A DNA stretch of 64,000 nucleotides from Arthrobacter sp. Y81. GTDB taxonomy: Bacteria; Actinomycetota; Actinomycetes; Actinomycetales; Micrococcaceae. Shown here piece by piece: positions 1 to 7,731 of the stretch (the stretch's first letter is position 1; every line of letters starts with the position of its first letter). The stretch is from assembly GCF_002929335.1 (NCBI RefSeq), contig NZ_PJIL01000011.1, forward strand, positions 1-64,000, read 5' to 3'. The notes under the pieces were generated by a model. That model searched no databases, had not been told where the DNA came from, and worked only from the letters and a program-made list of their open reading frames with translations. The translations under genes and the position numbers were made by a program.

Positions 1-603
1 GGGCAGGGCTACAAGACCAACACCGACGGCAGCGGCGATGTGGCGATCAACCCGACCGAGAACGCGCAGACGCTGAAGCTGTTCCAGGACGGCAAGCTCG
101 ACGGCGCGTGGCTGCCCGAGCCCTGGGCCTCCCGGCTGGTGCTGCAGGCCGGTGCGAAGGTCCTGGTCGATGAGAAGGACCTGTGGGACGGGTCGCTGAC
201 CGGAAAGCCCGGCGAGTTCCCCACCACCATCCTGATCGTGAACAAGAAGTTCGCCGCCGACCACCCGGACACCGTCAAAGCCCTCCTGAAGGGCCACGCC
301 GAGTCCGTGAAGTGGCTCAACTCCGCTGCTGCGGACGAGAAATCCACCATCATCAACGCTGCCCTGAAGGACGCGTCCGGTGCCGAGCTGAAGCCTGACG
401 TCATTGAGCGGTCGCTGAAGAACATCGTCTTCTCGGTGGACCCGCTGGCCGGTGCCTACAAGAAGCTGCTGCAGGACGGTGTGGACGCCGGCACCACCAA
501 GCAGGCGGACATCAACGGCATCTTCGACCTCACCGCCCTGAACAGCGTCACCGCCGAAACCGGCGGGGACAAGGTCAGCGCCGCCGGCCTAGGCAAGGAA
601 TAA
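1..603 (+). CDS. ABC transporter substrate-binding protein, SsuA/TauA/NMT1 type (5' truncated by window)
   Basis: The frame is open from base 1, so the N-terminus and signal peptide lie outside the window; about 200 residues remain. The remaining part is the C-terminal lobe of a periplasmic-binding fold. The phrase GAWLPEPWASRL, followed by a Lys/Asp-rich linker and a segment beginning PTTILIVNKKF, is typical of sulfonate, taurine or nitrate binding proteins of the SsuA/NitT class. These proteins deliver an anionic solute to an ABC importer at the cell surface. The gene ends just before a strong terminator hairpin, so it is the last gene of its transcript. The substrate cannot be decided from this fragment. 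Confidence 0.85.
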   Translation, partial: GQGYKTNTDGSGDVAINPTENAQTLKLFQDGKLDGAWLPEPWASRLVLQAGAKVLVDEKDLWDGSLTGKPGEFPTTILIVNKKFAADHPDTVKALLKGHAESVKWLNSAAADEKSTIINAALKDASGAELKPDVIERSLKNIVFSVDPLAGAYKKLLQDGVDAGTTKQADINGIFDLTALNSVTAETGGDKVSAAGLGKE

Positions 604-646
604 GTCAGCCAGGGACGGATCCCGAAGGACTGAACCAGCGCACCAA

Positions 647-694
647 AACACCAGAGGCACCTGCCGGAACTCCCCGGCAGGTGCCTCTGGTGTT
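647..694. terminator. Bidirectional terminator hairpin, 21-bp stem
   Basis: Bases 647-667 and 674-694 form a perfect 21-bp inverted repeat around a 6-base loop. It lies between the convergent ends of the solute-binding protein gene and the MFS gene, so it probably terminates both. Confidence 0.85.
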
Positions 695-719
695 CCCGCG
701 GACTACCCGCCGTCGAGCG

Positions 720-2060
720 TCACCCGCCGATGAAACGGTCCCGTCCCGCCTTGAATCCGAACACGGCGGCGAGCGCCCCCACCACCAGGAACAGCGCGCC
801 GGCCGCGGCGAAGGAGCCGGTGGCCTGGTGCAGCTGCCCGACCATTAGCGTGCCCGTGGAACCGAGGCCGTAGCCCACGCCCTGCATCATGCCCGACAGG
901 TGGGCGGCCGTATGCCCGTCCCTTGTCCGCAGCATGATCATCGTCAGCGCCACCGCGGTCAGGCTGCCCTGCCCGAGGCCCAGCAGCCCGGTCCAGACCC
1001 AGATGAAGTCGAGCGGACCGAAAATGCTCAGCGCGAAGCCGCCGCCGGTCATCAGCGCCACCACTGTGTTGATCGCCCGCTGGTCGCGGAACCTTGCGGC
1101 CAGCGCCGGCGCGAAGAGGGACCCCAGCATCTGCAGCACGATGGAGGCGGAGACGATCAGCCCGGCCGTCCCGCCGTCCACTCCGCGCTCGCGCAGGATG
1201 GGTGCCAGCCAGGCAAACACGCTGAAGGACATCATGGCCTGCAGCACCATGAAGATGGTGACCTGCCAGGCGACCGGCGAACGCCACACATTGACGCCGT
1301 CGGCAACGGCCTGGTGCCGCGGGTGCCGCTGCCGGACGGCCAGCGGCAGGAACAGGAAAAGTACGACGGCGGCGGGCAGCGCCCAGAACCACAGCGCCGC
1401 TGTCCACTCCCCCGACGCGGCGAACACCGGGTACGTGAAGCCGGCGCCCAGGGCGGCCGAGGCGCAGATGGCGGTGGTGTACAGCCCGCCCATCAGCCCC
1501 AGCCGGTGCGGGAAGTCGCGTTTCACCAGCCCCGGCAGCAGCACGTTGCAGAGGGCAATGGCGGCGCCACAGGCCGCTGTTCCGGCAAGCAGCGCGGGCA
1601 GGTGGCCGGCGCCCGGCAGTTCAACCGGGCGGAGCAGCAGGCCAGCGGTAAGCACGGCCATGGCCCCCAGCAGCACGCGCTCGGCGCCGAAACGCCGGGC
1701 GAGTACCGGCGCCAGCGGGGCGAACACTCCCAGCAGGGTCACCGGCACGGTAGTGAGGACCACCACCGCCCAGCCCGGCAGGCCGGCGTCGGACCGTATT
1801 TCCGGCAGGACCGCCGCGAAACTGGAGAACACCGTCCGCAGGTTCAGCCCGATCAGCACCAGGCACACGGCGAGGTAGATCAGCCCGCGGGGTCCGCTGA
1901 CGCGGGTGGGCTCGGCGGCGGGCAGCTCGTCGACTTCGGCGTCCACCAGAGTGCCGGAAGCGTCCCTGCGGACGCGGCCGGGCGCTGTTGTTTTCGGGGC
2001 TGCGTTCGCGGCTGCGTTGTTGGCTTCGGTCACCGGCCCATTCTCGCAGGAGTTATCCAC
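720..2060 (-). CDS. MFS transporter, CynX/NimT (cyanate permease-like) family
   Basis: The product has 446 residues. A hydrophilic N-terminal tail of about 55 residues rich in Ala, Thr and Pro is followed by about 12 hydrophobic segments. The first starts with GLIYLAVCLVLIGLNLRT; the Asn-Leu-Arg in TM1 is characteristic of the CynX/NimT branch of the major facilitator superfamily. Such proteins move small organic or inorganic ions, including nitroimidazole or cyanate-type solutes, across the inner membrane. Its own substrate is unknown. The ATG at 2060 is taken as start; a GTG at 2033 is an alternative that removes nine residues. It is a single gene that ends against the terminator shared with the gene to its left. 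Confidence 0.85.
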   Translation of the reverse strand: MDNSCENGPVTEANNAAANAAPKTTAPGRVRRDASGTLVDAEVDELPAAEPTRVSGPRGLIYLAVCLVLIGLNLRTVFSSFAAVLPEIRSDAGLPGWAVVVLTTVPVTLLGVFAPLAPVLARRFGAERVLLGAMAVLTAGLLLRPVELPGAGHLPALLAGTAACGAAIALCNVLLPGLVKRDFPHRLGLMGGLYTTAICASAALGAGFTYPVFAASGEWTAALWFWALPAAVVLFLFLPLAVRQRHPRHQAVADGVNVWRSPVAWQVTIFMVLQAMMSFSVFAWLAPILRERGVDGGTAGLIVSASIVLQMLGSLFAPALAARFRDQRAINTVVALMTGGGFALSIFGPLDFIWVWTGLLGLGQGSLTAVALTMIMLRTRDGHTAAHLSGMMQGVGYGLGSTGTLMVGQLHQATGSFAAAGALFLVVGALAAVFGFKAGRDRFIGG

Positions 2061-2160
2061 ATAGGGCCGAATCCCGGCTGCGGCCCCGCCCGGCCGTCCC
2101 TAGTCTGGGCTGACCACGTCCTGGCGCCACAGGACCCGCATATCCGGCACAGGAGGAACC

Positions 2161-2559
2161 ATGAGCTTTCCGCAACCGAACGTTTCACCTGCTGGGTCAT
2201 CGTCCGCCCAGCCACGGCGTGGCAGCGGCAATGGTGCAGGCATCACCAGCCTGGTTTTTAGTCTCATTGCGCCCGCGAGCATGATCGTAACCGCCCCGAT
2301 CAGCCTCTTGACGGCACTGTTTACGAGGCCTGCTGAAGGCCCTGGTTCGCTGACGTGGGTTGCCCCGCTGGTCCTGTGGAGCCTCCCGATGATATTTGGA
2401 CTGTTGGCGGTGTCTTTGGGCGTCGCTGCAGTCCGGGGATCCCCGCCCGGGTCAAACAGCTGGACGGCCGCCGCCGCCAGCCTGTGGATCTCCGGACTGC
2501 AAGTGGCCGCCGCAATGGCGCTGGTGCTCCGGAACGGCGATTTCATGATTTTGTTCTGA
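2161..2559 (+). CDS. Small membrane protein of unknown function
   Basis: The product has 132 residues. A polar N-terminus of about 25 residues (Ser/Pro/Gly) is followed by three or four hydrophobic segments (about 28-52, 65-90 and 100-125). A strong ribosome site, AGGAGG, precedes the ATG by six bases and fixes the start. No family is recognised with certainty; the plan resembles DUF4190-like actinobacterial membrane proteins. It precedes trmB. A protein of very similar build follows trmB at 3643, and the two may be paralogues. Confidence 0.75.
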   Translation: MSFPQPNVSPAGSSSAQPRRGSGNGAGITSLVFSLIAPASMIVTAPISLLTALFTRPAEGPGSLTWVAPLVLWSLPMIFGLLAVSLGVAAVRGSPPGSNSWTAAAASLWISGLQVAAAMALVLRNGDFMILF

Positions 2560-2646
2560 CCGCGCCCGTCCCCGCTCCGGCCGGCTCAGGCGCCGGGCCG
2601 GCCGGCCGGCCCGGCTTCCCTGATGGTGTCCACTATTCTGGAAATG

Positions 2647-3636
2647 ATGAGTGAATCCCCAGAAACCCCCGACCCGACGCACGCGCAGACGCCGGAAGCA
2701 GGACCGGAGTCTGCCCCGTCGCCGGATGCCGCTCCGGAACAGCCGCAGGCAGCCCGCCCGGTGACCCCCGGCAGCCAGGCCTCCTTCGGGACCTACGGCG
2801 GCCGGCCCGTCAGCTTCGTGCGCCGCGGAACCCGCCTGCAGGGACGCCGGCAGCTGGCCTGGGAGGAGCACTCGGACCGCTGGGCGGTTGACGTCCCGCG
2901 GCACATCGCCAACACCTCCGTGCACCCGGAATATGTCTTCGACGCCGAGGCGGAGTTCGGCCGCACGGCGCCCCTGATCGTGGAGATCGGTTCGGGCCTG
3001 GGCGACGCCGTCTGCCATGCTGCCGAGGAGAACCCGGACTGGGACTTCCTGGCCGTGGAGGTCTACACCCCGGGCCTGGCCAACACCATGATCAAGATCA
3101 ACAGCCGCAAGCTCAGCAACGTCCGCGTGGTCGAGGCCAACGCGCCGGAGGTGCTGGCCACCATGCTGCCGGCGGGGTCCGTCAGCGAGGTCTGGGTCTT
3201 CTTCCCCGACCCCTGGCACAAATCCCGCCACCACAAGCGCCGCCTGATCCAGCCCGAGTTCGCCGCGCTCGTTGCCACGGCGCTCAAACCCGGCGGCCTG
3301 TTCCGCGTAGCCACGGACTGGTCCAACTACGCGGTGCACGTCCGCGATGTCATGGCCGGCTCCGCCGACTTCGTGAACCTGCACGACGGCGAGCGCAGGG
3401 GCCCCGAAAGCCCCCTCACCCAGGTGTGGCAGTCTGGCGTCGAGTCCCTGGTTGGCGGCGCGCCCGTCAAGGAGGGCCGCGCCCCGGTCAGCACCGAACA
3501 CACGGGCCCGAACGAGGGCGTGGACGAGACCGGCGGCTGGGCACCGCGGTTCGAGGGGCGCATCCGGACGAGTTTCGAAAACAAGGCCCACGAGGCCGGT
3601 CGCCTCATCTTCGATCTGTGCTATCGGCGGCTATGA
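2647..3636 (+). CDS. trmB: tRNA (guanine-N7-)-methyltransferase TrmB
   Basis: This SAM-dependent enzyme makes m7G46 in the variable loop of tRNAs. The methyl-donor motif EIGSGLGDAV is present, as is the family hallmark FFPDPWHKSRHHKRRL, which holds the catalytic and tRNA-contact residues. The protein is about 330 residues, longer than the roughly 230 usual for the family. The extra length is an N-terminal Pro/Glu/Ala-rich tail of about 60 residues and an acidic, Gly-rich insert near the C-terminus (about 275-305). ATGs at 2623, 2644 and 2647 are in frame; no start has a strong ribosome site. The gene sits between two small membrane proteins with no other tRNA gene nearby. Confidence 0.95.
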   Translation: MSESPETPDPTHAQTPEAGPESAPSPDAAPEQPQAARPVTPGSQASFGTYGGRPVSFVRRGTRLQGRRQLAWEEHSDRWAVDVPRHIANTSVHPEYVFDAEAEFGRTAPLIVEIGSGLGDAVCHAAEENPDWDFLAVEVYTPGLANTMIKINSRKLSNVRVVEANAPEVLATMLPAGSVSEVWVFFPDPWHKSRHHKRRLIQPEFAALVATALKPGGLFRVATDWSNYAVHVRDVMAGSADFVNLHDGERRGPESPLTQVWQSGVESLVGGAPVKEGRAPVSTEHTGPNEGVDETGGWAPRFEGRIRTSFENKAHEAGRLIFDLCYRRL

Positions 3637-3642
3637 TGCAGC

Positions 3643-4038
3643 ATGGCCTCCGTACAGCCCGCGACTCCGCAGCGCCGATCCGCTGATTCGCGCGGGCTGG
3701 CGGCCGGCATCACCTGCCTGACGTCCGCCGTGCTGGCACCGGTTGCGGCCATGTTCAGCCTGTCCACGTTCATCGTGGCCGCCGCCGAACCCCTCCTGGC
3801 CAACGTCCCCGTGCGGGACACCAGCGGGTACTGGGTCATGCTCATTGTCCTGGTGGGCATCCTGGCGGGGCTGGTCCTGACCTCGGTCATTACGGGAATC
3901 GTGGCCATCAAGCGGTCGGGCCGGATGAGCGCCGGGCGGATTACCGGGCTGCTTGGCCTGGCGTTCACCGCGTTCAACCTGACGGGCGGCCTCTGGACGT
4001 GGGCCGGCGTTGCCGGGCCCTGGTTCACCTTCGGCTAA
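3643..4038 (+). CDS. Small membrane protein of unknown function
   Basis: The product has 131 residues with four hydrophobic stretches (about 18-45, 65-90, 95-110 and 112-128). It starts six bases after the trmB stop codon, so it is probably cotranscribed with trmB. The plan is like that of the protein encoded at 2161-2559: a polar N-terminus, a first segment beginning GITCL (GITSL in the other protein), a long extracytoplasmic loop and a C-terminal pair of helices. No known function is claimed. Confidence 0.75.
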   Translation: MASVQPATPQRRSADSRGLAAGITCLTSAVLAPVAAMFSLSTFIVAAAEPLLANVPVRDTSGYWVMLIVLVGILAGLVLTSVITGIVAIKRSGRMSAGRITGLLGLAFTAFNLTGGLWTWAGVAGPWFTFG

Positions 4039-4046
4039 GCAGGGCG

Positions 4047-4493
4047 TCAGTTCACGCGGATGGCGCCGACCACGTCTTTGAGCAGGCCGATCCGCGGCTC
4101 GAGCTGGGGGTCAACGTACGGCCAGATGACCACCACGCCAATGAAACGGCCCTTTTCCCATACCCCCACCGTGGCGGCCGCTTTCGCGTCGCCCCGCGCA
4201 TCGTCATAACCGACGACGACGGCGTACGCGGCTTTGCCGGGAAGGTTCAGTTCGCCCTCGGTCAGCAGGTTTCCGCCGCGCTCGTCAAGATAATGGCTTG
4301 CCATCAGGTGTGCCCAGCCGTTGGCCTGGGCCGGGCCCTCAACGGAGGCGTCATCCGTGATGACCGTGACCAGGATGTCCCCCAGCAGCCCGTACTGCTC
4401 TGTGTTGGGACCGGCGGTGGAGTCGTCCAGGACCAGGGTGTGGTCGGGGAAGTCCGCCGTGAAACCGAGCGGGGATTCGATGTGAACTGTCAT
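4047..4493 (-). CDS. Conserved hypothetical protein, possible partner of the WXG100-like protein
   Basis: The product is 148 soluble residues with no signal peptide or membrane segment. The alternation of hydrophobic strands and the closing phrase LLKDVVGAIRVN, after VGVWEKGRFIGVVVIWPYVD, give it the look of a small alpha/beta sandwich of Mog1/PsbP/DUF1795 type. That fold call is an inference of low confidence. It lies directly downstream of the long WXG100-like gene on the same strand (71 bases between them), so both are probably on one transcript. This suggests a chaperone, immunity or partner role, as small genes beside type VII substrates often have. It ends eight bases from the convergent membrane-protein gene. 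Confidence 0.7.
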   Translation of the reverse strand: MTVHIESPLGFTADFPDHTLVLDDSTAGPNTEQYGLLGDILVTVITDDASVEGPAQANGWAHLMASHYLDERGGNLLTEGELNLPGKAAYAVVVGYDDARGDAKAAATVGVWEKGRFIGVVVIWPYVDPQLEPRIGLLKDVVGAIRVN

Positions 4494-4564
4494 GGCTGGT
4501 GGTTGCTCCTTCAGCGGTAACGCAATTTTGTTGGGAAGGGGGCGTTTATGGGCAGGCGGCGGAA

Positions 4565-6142
4565 TTACAGCCGGGACAGCTTCGTGTCGTTCGGAACCTT
4601 CTGGTACGTGCTGACGTTGGTGGTGACCTGGTTCTCCGTGCTGACCTTGACCTCGCCGGCCTTGATGTCGAATCCGGCCTCGTTGGACGCCGTGACCACA
4701 CTGTTCACCTGGACGGTGGCCGAGCCCGCCTCGTAGAGCCTGGCGGCGTCCTGGGCGGCTGCCCCATTGTTCCCCAGGGCCACGTTCTTCATGTAGCTGT
4801 CGATCAAGGCGCTGTTCTCCGGCGTGTAATCGATGTCGATCTTAACCGAGCCCTGGGTACCTGCCCTCACGCTGGATTCGATGTTGCCCGCCTTGACGTC
4901 CATGCCTTCCTTGACGCCCTGCGCCACAGTGCCCTCCATGGACAGCGACACCGAACTGATGTTGTTGTCCTTGTCCATGTTGAGCTCCAGCCCGCCCTTG
5001 CCGGAGGCCTCGAACGTCCGCCCGTCCAGGTCCAGGTTGCCCTCGGCGGAAACCTCCACGCTGCCCTTGGCGGTCCCGTCGGTCAGGTTCTTCTCATAGG
5101 CCAGTTCCAGCTTCGCGGAACCGGCGGCATCGGTGGACTCCGCCCCCGCCTCCAGGCTCAACGATCCCTTGGCTTTGTCCTCGTGGCCGCTGGAGCCGTT
5201 ATCCGAGGCCGCCTCGTTCAGGGTGTCCAGGATGTAGTCCGGCGGGTTTCCGGCCACGTCCTTGATCTCGCCCACGCTGTCCGGCGGAAGGTCCTCGTAC
5301 ATCTGGTTGCGGGCAGCCATGGCCTCTTCGACGCTGTCGAACGTGTACTCGCGGGCCACTTCGCCCGTGAGCGTGGCACCGGCGGACCCCGTGGCGTCGT
5401 TCACGCCCAGGCCCATGTTGCCGTACACCTTCACAGTGGCCGAGCCGTCCGCGTTTTCCACCACTTCGGTGCCCACCTCGGCGCCGCCGTGGACCCAGAG
5501 GACGCGGGCCTCAATGGACGCCTTGCCCGTCTCCGTATAGACGGGAATGTCCTCCTTGGCCAGCTCCAGCAGGTGCTTCCGGGCCAGGTCCTGTGCGGAC
5601 TCGGGGATCCCGCCGTCCATGGCCATCAGGTCCTTGGCCAGCGGACCGTCAGGGCCCTCCCCCTCGATCAGGTACTTCCTGTCCGCCGAGGAGAGGCTGT
5701 CCCACCATTTGGCCTGTTCTTCGGGGCTGGCTCCGGACATCTTGTCCAGTTGGTCCTGGAGGTCGGCGCGGTGCTCGGCGGCCTCTCGGGCGGCCTCCAG
5801 CTTTTCCTGCACCCAGTTCTTCATCTGCTCGAAAAGCCCGGCAAGCCCGCCCGGCCCCGCACCCGTGCCGCCCGAGCCGGCCTCCGAGGATTTTTCCTGC
5901 TCCGCGGCATGCTGCAGCAGGACCTTGGAGTTCTGCCGGAGGCTTGCCACCACCCGCTCCAGGCTCGGGCGGTGGCTGCCCGTCCATTCCTGCCGGAATC
6001 GCTCCCCGTCGCTGCCCTTCCAGGGAGCGGCAAGAATCTGGCTCTGCAGCGAGGAAGCACTGGTGCTGAGCAGCGACGCAGCCTTGTCTGCGGCTTTGGC
6101 CAAGGCGCGAAGCTGACTGACGTCAGCACCGTAAAAGGTCAT
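4565..6142 (-). CDS. WXG100-like protein with a long C-terminal region (putative type VII secretion-related protein)
   Basis: The product has 525 residues. The ATG at 6142 is preceded by GGGGAG at good distance; the upstream in-frame ATG at 6193 has no such site. Residues 1-95 form two predicted helices joined by a Trp-Lys-Gly turn at 41-43 (APWKGSDG), the hallmark of the WXG100/ESAT-6 fold. A Gly-rich linker and a helical, highly charged stretch follow (about 100-190). From about 220 to the end the protein is rich in Ser, Thr, Gly, Asp and Val in alternating patterns, suggesting a long beta-rich domain. There is no Cys-rich or obvious catalytic motif. No type VII ATPase (EccC) gene is in the window. 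It could be a secreted effector or a cell-envelope protein; the function is unknown. Confidence 0.75.
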   Translation of the reverse strand: MTFYGADVSQLRALAKAADKAASLLSTSASSLQSQILAAPWKGSDGERFRQEWTGSHRPSLERVVASLRQNSKVLLQHAAEQEKSSEAGSGGTGAGPGGLAGLFEQMKNWVQEKLEAAREAAEHRADLQDQLDKMSGASPEEQAKWWDSLSSADRKYLIEGEGPDGPLAKDLMAMDGGIPESAQDLARKHLLELAKEDIPVYTETGKASIEARVLWVHGGAEVGTEVVENADGSATVKVYGNMGLGVNDATGSAGATLTGEVAREYTFDSVEEAMAARNQMYEDLPPDSVGEIKDVAGNPPDYILDTLNEAASDNGSSGHEDKAKGSLSLEAGAESTDAAGSAKLELAYEKNLTDGTAKGSVEVSAEGNLDLDGRTFEASGKGGLELNMDKDNNISSVSLSMEGTVAQGVKEGMDVKAGNIESSVRAGTQGSVKIDIDYTPENSALIDSYMKNVALGNNGAAAQDAARLYEAGSATVQVNSVVTASNEAGFDIKAGEVKVSTENQVTTNVSTYQKVPNDTKLSRL

Positions 6143-6400
6143 GGTGTCTCCCCAGAGAATGGTGCCGTTGCGAGGGTGGCGGCTGGTCCACATCGTGCCA
6201 TGTCACTACGGGGCGCGCCATGGGCATCACTCCCCATACGGCCCCGCGGGGTCCCTGTCCAGCGTGCACGGTGCCGGAGGGGACACCGGAAAAGCTGCCG
6301 GAAAGGGAGCTGTTCCGGATCCGGTTCCCGTGGCACGATTGGCCTTTAACACCACGGCGGGACAAGCCCGCGGCCACGAGAACTGCGCGAGGAACCGGAC
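6143..6400. other. Intergenic region without a recognised gene
   Basis: This divergent region separates the WXG100-like gene (minus strand) from the DUF1206 gene (plus strand). It must hold promoters for both. I see no convincing -35/-10 pair, no operator and no credible coding frame. The frame of the DUF1206 gene is open from 6350, after a TAA at 6347. Confidence 0.5.
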
Positions 6401-6460
6401 ATTAAAAAAGAACTGAGATCGGCCGCCGGTACGGCTGAGGAAGTCACCAATTCGCGGCCG

Positions 6461-7219
6461 ATGGAGCTCATGGCCCGCGCCGGGTTCGCCGTGAGCGGCC
6501 TCCTTCATTTCCTGGTGGGTTCCATCGCCATCCGCCTTGCCATGGGCGGGCAGGGCCACGCGGATGTCAGCGGTGCCGTGCAGGAGCTTGCCAGCCAGCC
6601 AGCCGGGCCCCTCCTGCTGTGGAGCAGCTTCGCCGCCTGTGTGGCTCTGGCCATCTGGCAGGCCAGCGACGCAGTTTTCGACTACAGCAACCTGCCGAAA
6701 CGCGAAAAAACCCTCCGCAAGCTCAAGGCTGCCGGGCAGGCCATGGTTTTCGCCGCCTTCGCCGTCACGCTTGCCTCGTTCGCCATCGGGAGCGGCAGGG
6801 ACAACAGCCAGACCACCAGCGACTTCACCGTTGCCCTGATGAGGGCCCCGGGCGGTGTTGCGCTGCTGATCGTCATTGGCGCAGCCGTAGCGATCACCGG
6901 AATTGTGTACGGCATCCGCGGCATCCGCAAATCGTTCGAAAAGCACCTCAGGATGCCTGCACCGGGCACGCAGCGCACCGCCGTAAGTGTGCTGGGCGTG
7001 GTGGGCTACCTTGCGAAGGGCTTTGCCCTCCTCTTGGTGGGCCTGCTGATTGTCATAGCAACCGTCCGGGCGCACCCGGAGGAATCCACCGGGCTCGACG
7101 GCGGCCTGAAGGCCCTGCGGGACCAGCCGTTCGGGCTGTACCTGCTGGCCGCCGTCGGCATCGGCCTGATTGCCTATGGCGTGTTCCAAGTGGCACGGGC
7201 AAAACTGGCCAAAATGTGA
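6461..7219 (+). CDS. DUF1206 family membrane protein (true start probably upstream of the first ATG)
   Basis: The product is 252 residues from the first ATG, with six hydrophobic segments arranged as three similar pairs. Each pair begins with a phrase like ARAGFAVSGLLHFLVG, VVGYLAKGFALLLVG or AAGQAMVFAAFAV, the repeat pattern of DUF1206. The function is unknown; the protein lies in the cytoplasmic membrane. The frame remains open upstream to 6350. The peptide there (KKELRSAAGTAEEVTNSRP) reads like the usual start of this family. No ATG, GTG or TTG occurs in that stretch. A CGAGGA box at 6388-6393 stands seven bases before an ATT at 6401, which would add 20 residues. The ATG at 6461 has no ribosome site. 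Confidence 0.85.
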   Translation: MELMARAGFAVSGLLHFLVGSIAIRLAMGGQGHADVSGAVQELASQPAGPLLLWSSFAACVALAIWQASDAVFDYSNLPKREKTLRKLKAAGQAMVFAAFAVTLASFAIGSGRDNSQTTSDFTVALMRAPGGVALLIVIGAAVAITGIVYGIRGIRKSFEKHLRMPAPGTQRTAVSVLGVVGYLAKGFALLLVGLLIVIATVRAHPEESTGLDGGLKALRDQPFGLYLLAAVGIGLIAYGVFQVARAKLAKM

Positions 7220-7251
7220 GCCGTCCGTGCCCTCCGGGCTAGGGTGGACGC

Positions 7252-7731
7252 ATGCCCCAGGTACGCGCCGAACGCTTCATCCGACTCGATCCGGAAACTG
7301 CCTTTGCGTTCTCGCAGACCACCGGCGACTTCCGGCTGAAATGGGATCCCTTCATTTCGGCCCAGGGCTGGTTGGACGGCGCCCGGGCCGCCGGCAAGGG
7401 CGTCCGCACCCGCACGGTCTCGAAGATGGGGCTGGTGATGGTGAGCGAATACGTCTCCTACGCGCCGCCCCGGAATGTGGGCATGACCATGGTCTCCGGT
7501 CCGTGGTTCTTCGGCAACTTTGGCGGCGGGTGGCGGTTCACCCCGGCCGACGGCGGCACCCGCGCAGTCTGGAAGTACACCTTTTCCTGCCGGCCGGCGT
7601 GGCTGCGGCCCGTGGCGGAGCGGATCGGCGGCTGGTTGCTGGGACGCGAGATCGAAAAACGCATCGAAGCCTTCGCCCGGGCCTGCGAGGACCCGCAGCT
7701 CGTGGCGGAGTTCCGCGCCCTCAACGCCTGA
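7252..7731 (+). CDS. SRPBCC family protein (polyketide cyclase/START-like)
   Basis: The product has 159 residues and fits a helix-grip (Bet v1-like) domain. An opening strand has the motif RAERFIRLDPETAFAF, a WDPF motif follows near residue 33, and a long C-terminal amphipathic helix closes the protein (about 125-150). Such proteins bind hydrophobic ligands; the ligand is unknown. The gene starts 32 bases after the DUF1206 gene and may be cotranscribed with it. Its 3' end overlaps the end of the convergent aminotransferase gene by 11 bases. Confidence 0.8.
   Translation: MPQVRAERFIRLDPETAFAFSQTTGDFRLKWDPFISAQGWLDGARAAGKGVRTRTVSKMGLVMVSEYVSYAPPRNVGMTMVSGPWFFGNFGGGWRFTPADGGTRAVWKYTFSCRPAWLRPVAERIGGWLLGREIEKRIEAFARACEDPQLVAEFRALNA

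Noticed and set aside
4499..6349. 616-codon open frame on the plus strand over the WXG100-like gene
   Set aside because: Its product is a His/Arg/Gly-rich shadow of the minus-strand gene; the minus-strand frame has a good ribosome site, a WXG motif and sensible composition.
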